Assembly (NCBI GenBank): GCA_934597725.1 | Contig: CAKTSK010000028.1 | Location: 1 to 24,964, forward strand | Length of the DNA stretch: 24,964 bases | Source: an uncultured Eubacteriales bacterium | Lineage (GTDB): Bacteria; Bacillota; Clostridia; Oscillospirales; Oscillospiraceae | Direction of reading: 5' to 3' | Part shown: positions 1 to 7,075 of the stretch, one piece after another | Position numbering within the stretch: position 1 is the first letter of the stretch | Layout of the letters: the number at the start of each line of letters is the position of its first letter | The notes under the pieces: generated by a model | What the model was told of the DNA's origin: nothing | Seen by the model: the letters and a program-made list of their open reading frames with translations, nothing else | The model's database searches: none | Position numbers and translations under genes: made by a program

Positions 1-329
1 GGAAGCACCAGTCCTACTGCGTGCTGCTCTCGGACAGCCGGAACGAACACACCCGCCAGCGGCTCAAAGCCCTGGCCGCCACCACCGACGGCTTCGCCAT
101 CGCAGAAGAGGACCTGAAGCTGCGGGGGCCGGGAGACTTCTTCGGGGCCCGGCAGTCCGGCCTGCCCCAGCTGAAGCTGGCCAGCCTGGAGAGCGACATG
201 CGCCTGCTCCACCAGGCCCAGGCCGCCGCCCGGGCCCTGCTGGCCCGGGACCCCACCCTGGCAGACCACGACCCCCTGCGCCGCCGGGTGGCCCAGCTGT
301 TCCGGGACGCCGGAGACGGTTTGAACTGA
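1..329 (+). CDS. recG: ATP-dependent DNA helicase RecG, C-terminal fragment
   Basis: This is the last 108 codons of a gene that enters from the left edge; the reading frame is open from base 3. The first residues, KHQSYCVLLS, match the end of the conserved helicase block that in RecG follows the QLRGRVGR motif. The later stretch with EEDLKLRGPGDFFGARQSG is the RecG C-terminal signature (the TRG-like region also found in Mfd). RecG remodels stalled forks and branched recombination intermediates in the cytoplasm. The helicase core and wedge domain lie outside the window, so only the identity of the C-terminus is directly supported. The gene ends just before a strong hairpin (345-385), consistent with the end of a transcription unit. 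The short antisense reading frame across it is a shadow. Confidence 0.93.
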   Translation, partial: KHQSYCVLLSDSRNEHTRQRLKALAATTDGFAIAEEDLKLRGPGDFFGARQSGLPQLKLASLESDMRLLHQAQAAARALLARDPTLADHDPLRRRVAQLFRDAGDGLN

Positions 330-338
330 CACTGCCAC

Positions 339-385
339 AAAATCACGCGCCCCCTACCGGACCGATCGTCCGGCAGGGGGCGCGT
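339..385. terminator. GC-rich hairpin between convergent recG and the padR-partner pseudogene
   Basis: Arms ACGCGCCCCCT and AGGGGGCGCGT (345-385), plus an inner CCGGA/TCCGG, form a long stem between two convergent genes. On the plus strand no real T-tract follows. On the minus strand the stem is followed by TGATTTTG, so the better terminator reads out of the minus-strand pair. Probably bidirectional. Confidence 0.65.
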
Positions 386-397
386 AGTTACATTCTG

Positions 398-1053
398 TCA
401 CTTGAGATGGAGCAACCGAATCCTGCCCTCCATGGACCCGTCTGGGGTCATGAAGGAAATCGTGTGTTTCTTGGGGCGGGCATCGGTCACCAGAAAAGCC
501 CGCTTTTCCCCGGCGGGCACCACAAAGCGGTGGGCCGGCTGGCGGTCACTGTACTGCACCGTAACGGTGGTAGTGACCTAGTTCGTGTTGTATGCAATCA
601 GCAGATAGTCGTCCGTTCCCGCTTGCTGTTTCCAGGAAAAATCGTGCTGATGAAACGACTCGTCCAGACGAAAAACATAGTCCTTCAATATCTTGTCCTC
701 TGTATAGATCGCCCCATCCGAGAGCAGTCCCTCTCTTTCCGGGCGATCCCACCAAAGGAACAGGCCGAGGCCCACCACGACCGCCAAAGCGCAGATCCCC
801 GCCGCGATCCCTGCTTTTTTCCGCCGGGAAAGGGGGGGCCAGCAGGTCGGGCGTTGTCTCCTGCAATTCCTCTGCCAGCTTGGCCGGGGAGCCAAAAGCC
901 TGCTCCAACGCAGCTATAGGTGGGGGCGGGGTCCTCTTCCAGCAGAGGGCGCAGCGACTGCCGGAAGGCCTCCTTGATCCGCTTCCGCCGGCGGAACCCG
1001 GACACCCGGCGCCCCAGCTCCCGCTCGTAGCGGAGAAGATCACGGTCGTTCAT
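398..1053 (-). pseudogene. Broken PadR-partner membrane protein (DUF1700/HAAS-like)
   Basis: Read on the minus strand from ATG 1053 (GGAGG 8 nt upstream), the gene starts MNDRDLLRYERELGRRVSG, a helical N-terminus seen in the small membrane proteins that pair with PadR regulators. One extra base near 915 then shifts the frame; the next frame continues ALEQAFGSPAKLAEELQE. A second shift in the G7 run at 832-838 (or the adjacent T6 run) restores the frame encoding one transmembrane helix (AGIAAGICALAVVVGLGLFL). An in-frame TAG at 578-580 then interrupts a frame that stays open to TGA at 398-400. The joined product would be about 218 residues: an N-terminal helical domain, one membrane helix and an extracytoplasmic tail. 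The start overlaps the end of padR by 14 nt, as expected for a co-translated regulator/partner pair. Family assignment is by resemblance only. Confidence 0.75.
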
Positions 1054-1423
1054 GGTCATCCCCTCCCTGCAAAATGGCTTCCACCCCTTCAAAAAAGAGG
1101 CGGTAGGTACGCAGCAGATCCTGAAGATAGGCGCGCCCCGCTTCCGTAATGGCATAGTACTGCCGCAGCCGCCCGTCCGGGGCGATCTTTTTTTCGGTCT
1201 CGCGGAGATACCCTGCCTGGGAAATGCGATAAATGGCCGCATAGGGGAACACGATGCTCAGGACCCCCTTGCTGCGCTCTTCCAGCAGCGGGGCCAGTTC
1301 CCCGATGTAGTGGGCCTTCTCCGCAAAAAGGAAAAGGATCAAAAGCTCGGTCAGCGCTTTCTTCAAGTTGTTCTCCAGGCCGTTGCTGCGGTTTTTCTCG
1401 TCTGTTGTGTGCTGCTTCACCAC
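1040..1423 (-). CDS. PadR-family transcriptional regulator
   Basis: A 127-residue protein starting at GTG 1423. The winged-helix core is clear: ALTELLILFLFAEKAHYIGEL (helices 1-2), then the ligand-independent recognition region around IVFPYAAIYRISQAGYL, a wing with KIAPDGRLRQYYAITEAG, and a C-terminal dimerisation helix. PadR proteins of this size repress their own operon and are typically followed by a membrane partner gene, exactly as here (14-nt overlap with the downstream reading frame). The start is uncertain: the SD-like AGGCAGGG is weak, and the family usually starts close to ENNLKKAL, about 17 codons in. A perfect 13-bp palindrome lies in its putative promoter spacer, which suggests autoregulation. 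Because the partner is broken, the regulator may now be an orphan. Confidence 0.88.
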   Translation of the reverse strand: MVKQHTTDEKNRSNGLENNLKKALTELLILFLFAEKAHYIGELAPLLEERSKGVLSIVFPYAAIYRISQAGYLRETEKKIAPDGRLRQYYAITEAGRAYLQDLLRTYRLFFEGVEAILQGGDDHERP

Positions 1424-1452
1424 GGTTACCCTGCCTTTCTTCTCTGGAAGTT

Positions 1453-1481
1453 ATTGTAACACGCGCCGCGCGTTTCGTCTA
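1453..1481 (-). promoter_or_regulatory. padR promoter with palindromic operator in the spacer
   Basis: On the minus strand TAGACG (1476-1481) and TACAAT (1453-1458) are 17 nt apart. The spacer contains the perfect palindrome ACGCGC-C-GCGCGT (1461-1473), well placed for repression by a winged-helix dimer. The promoter match is 4/6 and 5/6. Binding by the adjacent PadR is an inference. Confidence 0.5.
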
Positions 1482-1534
1482 CACTTCCTTTTCCTTGTTT
1501 TTCACAAATAGCTTTTTAAGAAACAAACTTTTTA

Positions 1535-1563
1535 TTGACAACCCACACAATTCGTGTTAGAGT
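1535..1563 (+). promoter_or_regulatory. Sigma-A promoter of the lipoprotein gene
   Basis: A perfect -35 TTGACA (1535-1540), 17-nt spacer and TAGAGT (1558-1563, 4/6) lie about 95 nt upstream of the lipoprotein start. The spacer contains ACAC-AATTC-GTGT (1545-1557), a small dyad that could be an operator. The promoter is divergent from the padR promoter. Confidence 0.6.
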
Positions 1564-1658
1564 GTACATACCAAAGGAAGATACCAACGCCATTTACAGC
1601 AGTTTCCACAATCCAAACCAGGGGATCGTTCCCCAAACCGTTAGGAGGGATTTTTGCG

Positions 1659-2462
1659 ATGAAAAAACAGCTTGGATTTCTTTGTACCCTTCTGGGCCTT
1701 GTCCTGGCAGGGATCAGCGGATGCTCGACCGCTTCCCCCGCTCCCGCCGACCCAGAACCCACTTCCCCCACCCTGGCCCCGGAACTGATGGAGTATCTAC
1801 AGATCTCCGATCCTCTGGCAGAAGACCTGCGCGATGGGATACAAACCATTGAGAAAACCTCGGAAAAAGAAACCAGCACTGTCCAGGTGATGCAAGCGCT
1901 GGGAAACACACGGGAACTGTATGTCCTCTATACTGTGACGGTTCCAGAAGAAACCTTGTCCGCTGCGGCCGATCAGAGCGCCTTATTCTCCGTGACCCTT
2001 TCGGGGACCACCGGCAGTGTGATCCCTCTCCCCACAGGAGGGCACTACCTCTCCTATTTTGAGGGTCCCGCCCAGGGCTGGGACGGAGAGGAACTCCTGT
2101 TCATGCTGAAAAGCGACCTGTTCCAGGATACCCATGAACTGTCCTGGACCTCCACGGTCCAGGGAGAGATCCTCGACGGCAGCGTCACCACCGAAGCCGG
2201 CGAGACGGTCGGCACCGTGTCCCTGTCGCCCTACTCCCTCCGCTTTTCCATGAACGGCTCGGAGGAGACCGACACGATCGCTTTCTTGGACACCATTGCC
2301 CTCGTGGATCAAGACGGCAATGCCATCCCCCCCAAGGGTGGGCGCGGGGTCAGCTCCGGCACAGAACCCGCGACCTTCTCCGGCAGCATCGACTTCCAGC
2401 AGGTGCTGGACCTTTCCACCGTGACCGCCATTCAGATCGACGGGCACACGGTTACAATTTAG
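1659..2462 (+). CDS. Predicted lipoprotein of unknown function
   Basis: A 267-residue protein. The chosen start (ATG 1659) follows AGGAGG by 10 nt. The frame is open further upstream but lacks a signal there. Residues 1-21 are a lipoprotein signal peptide (MKKQ, then a hydrophobic core), with a lipobox ISG-C at Cys22, so the mature protein should be tethered to the outer face of the membrane. A Ser/Pro/Ala/Thr-rich linker (residues 23-40) precedes a region of predicted beta-strands. The C-terminal DFQQVLDLSTVTAIQIDG resembles the end of DUF4179-type extracytoplasmic domains, where a hydrophobic strand ends in a 'v..I.IdG..i' pattern. That is weak evidence and no function is claimed. It has its own promoter and terminator, so it is probably monocistronic. 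Confidence 0.8.
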   Translation: MKKQLGFLCTLLGLVLAGISGCSTASPAPADPEPTSPTLAPELMEYLQISDPLAEDLRDGIQTIEKTSEKETSTVQVMQALGNTRELYVLYTVTVPEETLSAAADQSALFSVTLSGTTGSVIPLPTGGHYLSYFEGPAQGWDGEELLFMLKSDLFQDTHELSWTSTVQGEILDGSVTTEAGETVGTVSLSPYSLRFSMNGSEETDTIAFLDTIALVDQDGNAIPPKGGRGVSSGTEPATFSGSIDFQQVLDLSTVTAIQIDGHTVTI

Positions 2463-2487
2463 TAAATTGTTAAACCACAACTATACC

Positions 2488-2530
2488 GGGGATCGTGTTC
2501 TAAAAGAGAACACGGTCCCCCTTTCTTTGC
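2488..2530 (+). terminator. Rho-independent terminator after the lipoprotein gene
   Basis: GGGGATCGTGTTCT pairs with AGAACACGGTCCCC (one mismatch or wobble) across a short A-rich loop and is followed by CTTTCTTT. It lies 25 nt after the stop codon. Confidence 0.85.
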
Positions 2531-2580
2531 CCCGTCAAATCCCAGGACACTGTTCCATTAAGATACAGCCTCTGATGACA

Positions 2581-2600
2581 ACCGGATGCCAGCGTCCGGT
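2581..2600 (+). promoter_or_regulatory. Small inverted repeat in the leader of the next gene
   Basis: ACCGGA-N8-TCCGGT is a perfect 6-bp dyad, 46 nt before the start of the membrane protein gene. It could be an operator or an mRNA hairpin. No convincing promoter pair was found nearby. Confidence 0.35.
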
Positions 2601-2645
2601 ACACTATGGATAGCCACCCCATCAAAATAAAAGGAGGTTATATCC

Positions 2646-3140
2646 ATGTTCCGACGTCTCCAAATCGCAACGGCAGCGGCAGCTGCGCTGCTCTGTACGT
2701 TCCCTCTGTTTGCCAAGGCCAGAACCGCCTGGGTCTGGACCACCGACGGACGGCCCTTCTCCTTCCTGCTCGCCTTTGTCCTCGGCGCGTTGGCGCTGGA
2801 GACCCTGCTGCTGCCGGCCATCGCCCCGGGCCAGAAAAAGACGAAGGTTTTGGAGGTCCTCTGTCTGGGCAATCTGGTGACCTTCCTGCTGCCCTACCTG
2901 CTGCGGTATCTGGGGGAAGTCTATGAAATCATCTCTCCCAGCGATCACTATGTGGTGGGGGTCCTCTTCCTGGTGGTCCTGTTGGTGCTGGAGGTGCCGG
3001 TGGAGTACAACCTGCTGCACCGGGACGACTCACCCAATCCCCGGCTGCTGGCAGGGCTGCTGGTGGCCAACGCTGTCAGCACCGCCGGGATCGCGCTGTT
3101 GGAACGGCTGGCCTTCCACGGCTACTGGCACTGGATCTAA
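2646..3140 (+). CDS. Polytopic membrane protein of unknown function
   Basis: A 164-residue protein starting at ATG 2646, preceded by AAGGAGG (2631-2637). Four hydrophobic segments are visible: near residues 4-24 (IATAAAAALLCTFPLFA), 38-60 (FSFLLAFVLGALALETLLLP), 72-92 (VLCLGNLVTFLLPYLL, broken by prolines) and 101-117 (VVGVLFLVVLLVLEV), plus a fifth, more polar one near 135-155. Short charged loops (PGQKKTKV, HRDDSPNPR) separate them. Nothing in the sequence points to a transport or enzymatic motif. It sits alone between its own leader and a terminator. Its neighbours are other envelope proteins of unknown function, so a role in the cell surface is only a contextual guess. Confidence 0.75.
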   Translation: MFRRLQIATAAAAALLCTFPLFAKARTAWVWTTDGRPFSFLLAFVLGALALETLLLPAIAPGQKKTKVLEVLCLGNLVTFLLPYLLRYLGEVYEIISPSDHYVVGVLFLVVLLVLEVPVEYNLLHRDDSPNPRLLAGLLVANAVSTAGIALLERLAFHGYWHWI

Positions 3141-3166
3141 GATCCTCCCCTCTCTTCTCGTCTCCT

Positions 3167-3204
3167 TGCACAAGTTTTTTCGTTCGTTTTTGTGCATCTT
3201 TTTT
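3167..3204 (+). terminator. Terminator-like hairpin after the membrane protein gene
   Basis: TGCACAA (3167-3173) pairs with TTGTGCA (3190-3196) around a T-rich loop and is followed by TCTTTTTT. The stem is only 7 bp and AT-rich, so efficiency is uncertain. Confidence 0.5.
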
Positions 3205-3292
3205 GTGATTTTCTGTCACAAATCCGCCTGCTCAATCGTTATAAAAGATAGGGAGAGGTTTTCTTCTCCCCCAACGAAACGTCCGTGGTCTG

Positions 3293-3316
3293 CCCGTCTC
3301 GCGGGACGGGGGACAC
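3293..3316 (+). repeat. Hairpin leader repeat, copy 1
   Basis: A 24-nt segment with core CCCGTC-TCGCGG-GACGGG (6-bp stem, 6-nt loop) followed by GGGACAC, located 22 nt before the start of the secreted protein gene. An almost identical copy (23/24, the difference lying in the loop) stands at 3944-3967 before the next gene. Confidence 0.85.
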
Positions 3317-3338
3317 TATAGAAAGGAGCGCGATCCCC

Positions 3339-3929
3339 ATGGTTTACCTTTGGAAAAAGATCCTCTGTGCCGTGTTTGTGCTTTGTTCGCTGTCTCTGCT
3401 CGGAACTGCGGTGGCCGCCGCAGCGGACAGGCCGGTTCACACAGCCGGGCCGATCGAACCCTTGGGAAGTATGTATGATCACGACACCGCCGAACCCCTG
3501 GGAAGCGGCCCTTCTTCCGGCAACGCCAACGAGGAGACTTCCGTCGGCCCCATCACTCTTGGCCTCGGCAAGGGGGAAAACATGGTCTCCGTCATTGACC
3601 AAGTCTTTGGAAAAGACCTCAGCGGCTATGACTACGTTTCCTTTGCCGAACTTTGGCGGAACGATGATGCCGCCATACCCCAGGAGTTGTTTCCCTTCCG
3701 CAAGCTCCTGACCGACCTCTTTGTGGAGACCGACGCAGGGGAAGGTTTGCCCCTGGGATTCCTCTATCGGGGAACCGAAGCATATACCGTGATCCGACAG
3801 GCCGACAACACCTTGCGCCTTACATCCTATGAGATCCTCTCCACCGAAGCGACCCAACCGGACTACCGGACGGCAACGACCGAAGTCAGGCCCGCCGCGC
3901 AAAGTGTGGTCCGCGCACTGTATCAATGA
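3339..3929 (+). CDS. Secreted or exported protein of unknown function
   Basis: A 196-residue protein. ATG 3339 is chosen because it follows AAAGGAG at 8-12 nt and begins a signal peptide: MVYLWKK, then the hydrophobic stretch ILCAVFVLCSLSLLGTAVAAA. Signal peptidase I could cleave near residues 27-29 (AAA/AD). No lipobox Cys is seen. The mature N-terminus is low-complexity and contains the doublet EPLGS twice (EPLGSMYDHDTAEPLGSGPSSG), a possible linker. The remainder, from about residue 65, looks globular and mixed alpha/beta and has no motif I recognise. It shares its leader hairpin with the next gene, only 62 nt downstream, which argues for linked expression or recent duplication of the regulatory segment. 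Confidence 0.72.
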   Translation: MVYLWKKILCAVFVLCSLSLLGTAVAAAADRPVHTAGPIEPLGSMYDHDTAEPLGSGPSSGNANEETSVGPITLGLGKGENMVSVIDQVFGKDLSGYDYVSFAELWRNDDAAIPQELFPFRKLLTDLFVETDAGEGLPLGFLYRGTEAYTVIRQADNTLRLTSYEILSTEATQPDYRTATTEVRPAAQSVVRALYQ

Positions 3930-3943
3930 TCCCCCTGCCGTCC

Positions 3944-3967
3944 CCCGTCTCGCAGGACGGGGGACAC
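3944..3967 (+). repeat. Hairpin leader repeat, copy 2
   Basis: The second copy of the 24-nt hairpin segment, core CCCGTC-TCGCAG-GACGGG plus GGGACAC, lies 24 nt before the start of the following gene. The stem is fully conserved and the only change is G to A in the loop. Both copies are followed by a purine-rich RBS and end in ATCCCCATGG at the start codon. Confidence 0.85.
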
Positions 3968-3991
3968 CCGAGACAGAAGGGAGGCATCCCC

Positions 3992-4921
3992 ATGGAACCC
4001 AAGAAAAAAGTTTCTTCCAAAAAGCTCCTCTGGCTGTTCCTGCTGGCCATCCTCATCGTGATCCCGTTCCTGCTGCTGCCGTACCTGCTGGAAAACCGGC
4101 AGGTCCAGCAGCGGGTGCAGGACTATCGGCTGGCCGTTCTGGAAACGGAACAGACCGCGGCGCAGGCAATGGTGGACGGGCTGGGCTACTGGCAGGAGGA
4201 CGACCGCCTCCTGGCCGAGCGGACCATCTCCTTCGGGACCTACCTGCCCCAGGAGCAGCAGCTTCCGGTCACGGTCTCCGTCCGGCCCAGGACCCCCGCC
4301 GACGAAGCCATCCTGACCCTGAACGGGGTCCAGGTGCCCATGGAACCGGCAGGAGAGACCTTCCAGGCCACCTTCCCTCTGTCCCTCCACCAGCGGGGGG
4401 AGATCACAGGGGTCACCTTCCGGGCAGAGGGCCGGGAGGTGACGGCAGTGGTCCATTGGGTGGCCGACCCCAAGGGGCAGCTGGTGCCCTGCTTCTACTC
4501 CAACTGCGACTACCTGGCCAGCAAGACCATACAGATGGCAAAGGACGAGACCGCCTACACAGGCAGGATCACCTTCGCCGCCTGCCGCTTCCCGCCCCAG
4601 GCCGGCAAGCTGGAAGAGGCCACGCTGCTGATCTATCGCAACAACGACCTGGAGACCCAAAAGGCCCTCTCCTTCCGCCAGACCCACTTCCGGGAGAGCG
4701 ACGCGGTCCTGGTCTCCTCCCGGCTGCACGGGGCCGTCCCCAAGGACGGCGCGATGACCTGCGTCTTTGAGGCCACAGATTCCAACGGCTTCCGGTACCG
4801 GCACACAGCCCTGACCCAGAAGGACGGGCCGGTCTCGATGGACCCGGCCGACGTCACCCAGGTCTTTGACCCCAGCGGCCAGCCCCTCTTCGACTGCCCC
4901 ACCGGGCACACCTGGGAGTAA
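3992..4921 (+). CDS. Single-pass membrane protein of unknown function with extracytoplasmic domain
   Basis: A 309-residue protein from ATG 3992 (GGGAGG 7 nt upstream). The open frame extends 22 codons further but lacks an RBS there. The N-terminus is MEPKKKVSSKK followed by one membrane helix at about residues 12-34 (LLWLFLLAILIVIPFLLLPYLL). The basic flank predicts an inside N-terminus and an outside C-terminal domain of about 275 residues. A helical stretch (residues 35-65, QVQQRVQDYRLAVLETEQTAAQAM) is followed by what look like beta-sandwich repeats. These include LPVTVSVRPRTPADEAILTL, later VPCFYSNCDYLASKT, and EATLLIYRNNDLETQKALSF. Two or three Cys could form disulfides. No catalytic motif is evident, and it is not assigned to a family. 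Confidence 0.75.
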   Translation: MEPKKKVSSKKLLWLFLLAILIVIPFLLLPYLLENRQVQQRVQDYRLAVLETEQTAAQAMVDGLGYWQEDDRLLAERTISFGTYLPQEQQLPVTVSVRPRTPADEAILTLNGVQVPMEPAGETFQATFPLSLHQRGEITGVTFRAEGREVTAVVHWVADPKGQLVPCFYSNCDYLASKTIQMAKDETAYTGRITFAACRFPPQAGKLEEATLLIYRNNDLETQKALSFRQTHFRESDAVLVSSRLHGAVPKDGAMTCVFEATDSNGFRYRHTALTQKDGPVSMDPADVTQVFDPSGQPLFDCPTGHTWE

Positions 4922-5013
4922 GCCCCCGGACGGCGGTCTGGGAGAACAAACTGACAAAAAACGCGGAAAATTTAGCACCAAGCTATGGAAAGTGATAAAT
5001 TTTCCAAAAGGAC

Positions 5014-5042
5014 TTGCAATTCTTTTTGGTCCGTAGCATAAT
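5014..5042 (+). promoter_or_regulatory. Sigma-A promoter of htpG
   Basis: TTGCAA (5014-5019, 4/6), a 17-nt spacer and CATAAT (5037-5042, 5/6). The -10 element overlaps the first bases of the CIRCE palindrome, so a bound repressor would block it directly. Confidence 0.75.
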
Positions 5043-5080
5043 AGGGTTAGCACTTTGAGGGTTAGAGTGCTAACCCTATT
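5040..5080 (+). promoter_or_regulatory. CIRCE operator (HrcA binding site), extended palindrome
   Basis: The sequence TTAGCACTT-N9-GAGTGCTAA at 5047-5073 matches the CIRCE consensus TTAGCACTC-N9-GAGTGCTAA in 17 of 18 defined positions. Flanking bases extend it into perfect 15-bp arms (AATAGGGTTAGCACT / AGTGCTAACCCTATT) around an 11-nt loop. CIRCE is bound by the heat-shock repressor HrcA, which is titrated by GroEL. HrcA itself is not encoded here. Confidence 0.95.
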
Positions 5081-5104
5081 TGATACAGGAGGCGTTTCCC
5101 CACC

Positions 5105-7012
5105 ATGGAAAAGAAACAGTTTAAGGCCGAATCCCAGCGCCTGATGGATCTGATGATCAACTCCATTTACACCCACAAAGAGATCTTCCTCCGGGAGATC
5201 ATCTCCAACGCCAGCGACGCCATCGACAAGCTGGCCTACCGGGCCCTCACCGACGAAAAGGTGGGCCTGAACCGGGACGACTTCAAGATCGTCGTGGTCC
5301 CCGACAAGGACGCCCGCACCCTCACCGTCAGCGACAACGGCATCGGCATGACCCAGGAGGAGATGGAAAACAACCTGGGCACCATCGCCAAGAGCGGCTC
5401 CCTGCAATTCAAGAAGGAGACCGAGGACGCCGACGACGCCGAGCTGGACATCATCGGCCAGTTTGGCGTGGGCTTCTACTCCGCCTTCATGGTGGCCGAG
5501 AAGGTCACCGTCCTGTCCAGAGCCTACGGCTCCGACACCGCCTGGAAGTGGGAGTCGGAGGGCGTGGACGGCTACACCATCGAGCCCTGCCAGAAGGACA
5601 CCGTGGGCACCGAGGTCATCATGACCGTCAAGGCCGACACCGACGACGAGAAATACGGCGACTATCTGGACGCCTACCACCTGTCGGGCCTGATCAAGAA
5701 GTATTCCGACTACATCCGCTACCCCATCCGCATGGAGATGACCCACAGCCGCCAGAAGCCCAAGCCCGAGGACGCCGGCGAGGACTACAAGCCCGAGTAT
5801 GAGCAGTATCAGGAGTGGGAGACCATCAACTCCATGGTCCCCATCTGGCAGCGGCCCAAGAGCGAGGTCACCCAGGAGGAGTACAACGAGTTCTACAAGT
5901 CCAAGTTCGGCGACTGGCAGGACCCCCTGCTGTCCATCCATGTGGCCGCCGAGGGCAACTTTGAGTATAAGGCCCTGCTGTACATCCCCAGCCAGGTCCC
6001 CATGAACTACTTCACCACCGACTTCAAGAAGGGCTTGCAGCTCTACTCCTCCGGCGTGATGATCATGGACAAGTGCTCCGACCTGCTGCCCGACCATTTC
6101 AGCTTCGTCCAGGGCATCGTGGACACCCCCGACGTGTCCCTGAACATCTCCCGCGAGATGCTCCAGCACGACCGGCAGCTGAAGGTCATCGCCAACAACA
6201 TCGACAAGAAGATCAAGAACGAGCTGATCAAGCTCATGAAGGACGACCGGGAGAAGTACCAGCAGTTCTGGGCCGCTTTCGGGATGCAGTTCAAGTACGC
6301 CCTCATGAATTCTTACGGCCAGAACCGGGACACCATCCGGGAGCTGCTCCTCTTCTGGTCCTCCCAGGAGAACAAGCTCACCTCCCTGAAGGAATATGTG
6401 GACCGGATGCCCGAGTCTCAGGAGAAGATCTATTACGTCTGCGCCGACTCCGTGGAGCACGCCTCCAAGATGCCCCAGGCCGAGCGGGTCCTCAAGGCCG
6501 GCTATGAGGTCCTCTACCTCACCGTGGACGAGGACGAGATCGTGCTGCAAATGCTGGAGAACGCCTATGGCAAGTCCTTCGTGTCCGTCTCCGACGAGAA
6601 CGCCCTGCCCGTCACCGACGCCGAGAAGGCCAGCGTGGAGCAGGCCGAGAAGGACCACAAGGAGCTGCTGGACTTCGCCCAGGAGACCCTTAAGGGCGAG
6701 GTCACCAAGGTCCGCATCTCCAAGATCCTCCAGAGCGGCGCCGTCTGCCTGACCGCCGAAGGCCCGGTCTCCCTGGAAATGGAGAAGTATTTCCGCAAAA
6801 TGCGCCGGGACTTCCCCATGAGCGCCCAGCGGGTGCTGGAGCTCAACCCCGATTCCTCCGCCTTCCAGGCCCTGTGCAAGGCGTTCGAGGAGGACAAGGA
6901 CAAGGCCGCTGCCTATGTGGAGGTCCTGTACAACCAGGCCCTCATCATCGCCGACCTGCCCCTGCCCGATCCCGCCCACTACGCCGACCTGGTGTGCGGG
7001 CTGCTCCAGTGA
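5105..7012 (+). CDS. htpG: Molecular chaperone HtpG (Hsp90 family)
   Basis: A 635-residue cytosolic ATP-dependent chaperone, full length for the family. The N-terminal GHKL ATPase domain carries Glu31 and Asn35 in REIISNASDA (the catalytic and Mg-binding pair), Asp77 in SDNGIGMT, and the glycine-rich lid IGQFGVGFYSAF near residues 115-126. A middle domain follows, with NISREMLQ (the conserved catalytic-loop Arg region) near residue 345. A C-terminal dimerisation domain follows, without the eukaryotic MEEVD tail. The start is ATG 5105, with AGGAGG 12 nt upstream, slightly long. A sigma-A promoter with a CIRCE site precedes it, indicating HrcA-type heat-shock control, and a strong terminator follows, so it is monocistronic. 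Codon usage (GCC/AAG/GAG) is that of a well-expressed housekeeping gene. Confidence 0.98.
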   Translation: MEKKQFKAESQRLMDLMINSIYTHKEIFLREIISNASDAIDKLAYRALTDEKVGLNRDDFKIVVVPDKDARTLTVSDNGIGMTQEEMENNLGTIAKSGSLQFKKETEDADDAELDIIGQFGVGFYSAFMVAEKVTVLSRAYGSDTAWKWESEGVDGYTIEPCQKDTVGTEVIMTVKADTDDEKYGDYLDAYHLSGLIKKYSDYIRYPIRMEMTHSRQKPKPEDAGEDYKPEYEQYQEWETINSMVPIWQRPKSEVTQEEYNEFYKSKFGDWQDPLLSIHVAAEGNFEYKALLYIPSQVPMNYFTTDFKKGLQLYSSGVMIMDKCSDLLPDHFSFVQGIVDTPDVSLNISREMLQHDRQLKVIANNIDKKIKNELIKLMKDDREKYQQFWAAFGMQFKYALMNSYGQNRDTIRELLLFWSSQENKLTSLKEYVDRMPESQEKIYYVCADSVEHASKMPQAERVLKAGYEVLYLTVDEDEIVLQMLENAYGKSFVSVSDENALPVTDAEKASVEQAEKDHKELLDFAQETLKGEVTKVRISKILQSGAVCLTAEGPVSLEMEKYFRKMRRDFPMSAQRVLELNPDSSAFQALCKAFEEDKDKAAAYVEVLYNQALIIADLPLPDPAHYADLVCGLLQ

Positions 7013-7027
7013 TCCTCTGATCCGACA

Positions 7028-7075
7028 AGACCCGGACCGCTCCCTGCAAAGGGAGTGGGTCCGGGTCTTTTTTTC
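7028..7075 (+). terminator. htpG terminator
   Basis: AGACCCGGACC pairs with GGTCCGGGTCT, with an inner CTCCCTGCAAAGGGAG hairpin, followed by seven or more T. It lies 15 nt after the htpG stop codon. Confidence 0.95.

Noticed and set aside
546..1043. Several overlapping frames read as separate small genes in the pseudogene region
   Set aside because: They are three pieces of one broken gene: the N-terminal helical part, a middle part and the membrane helix plus tail continue one another across the frameshifts.
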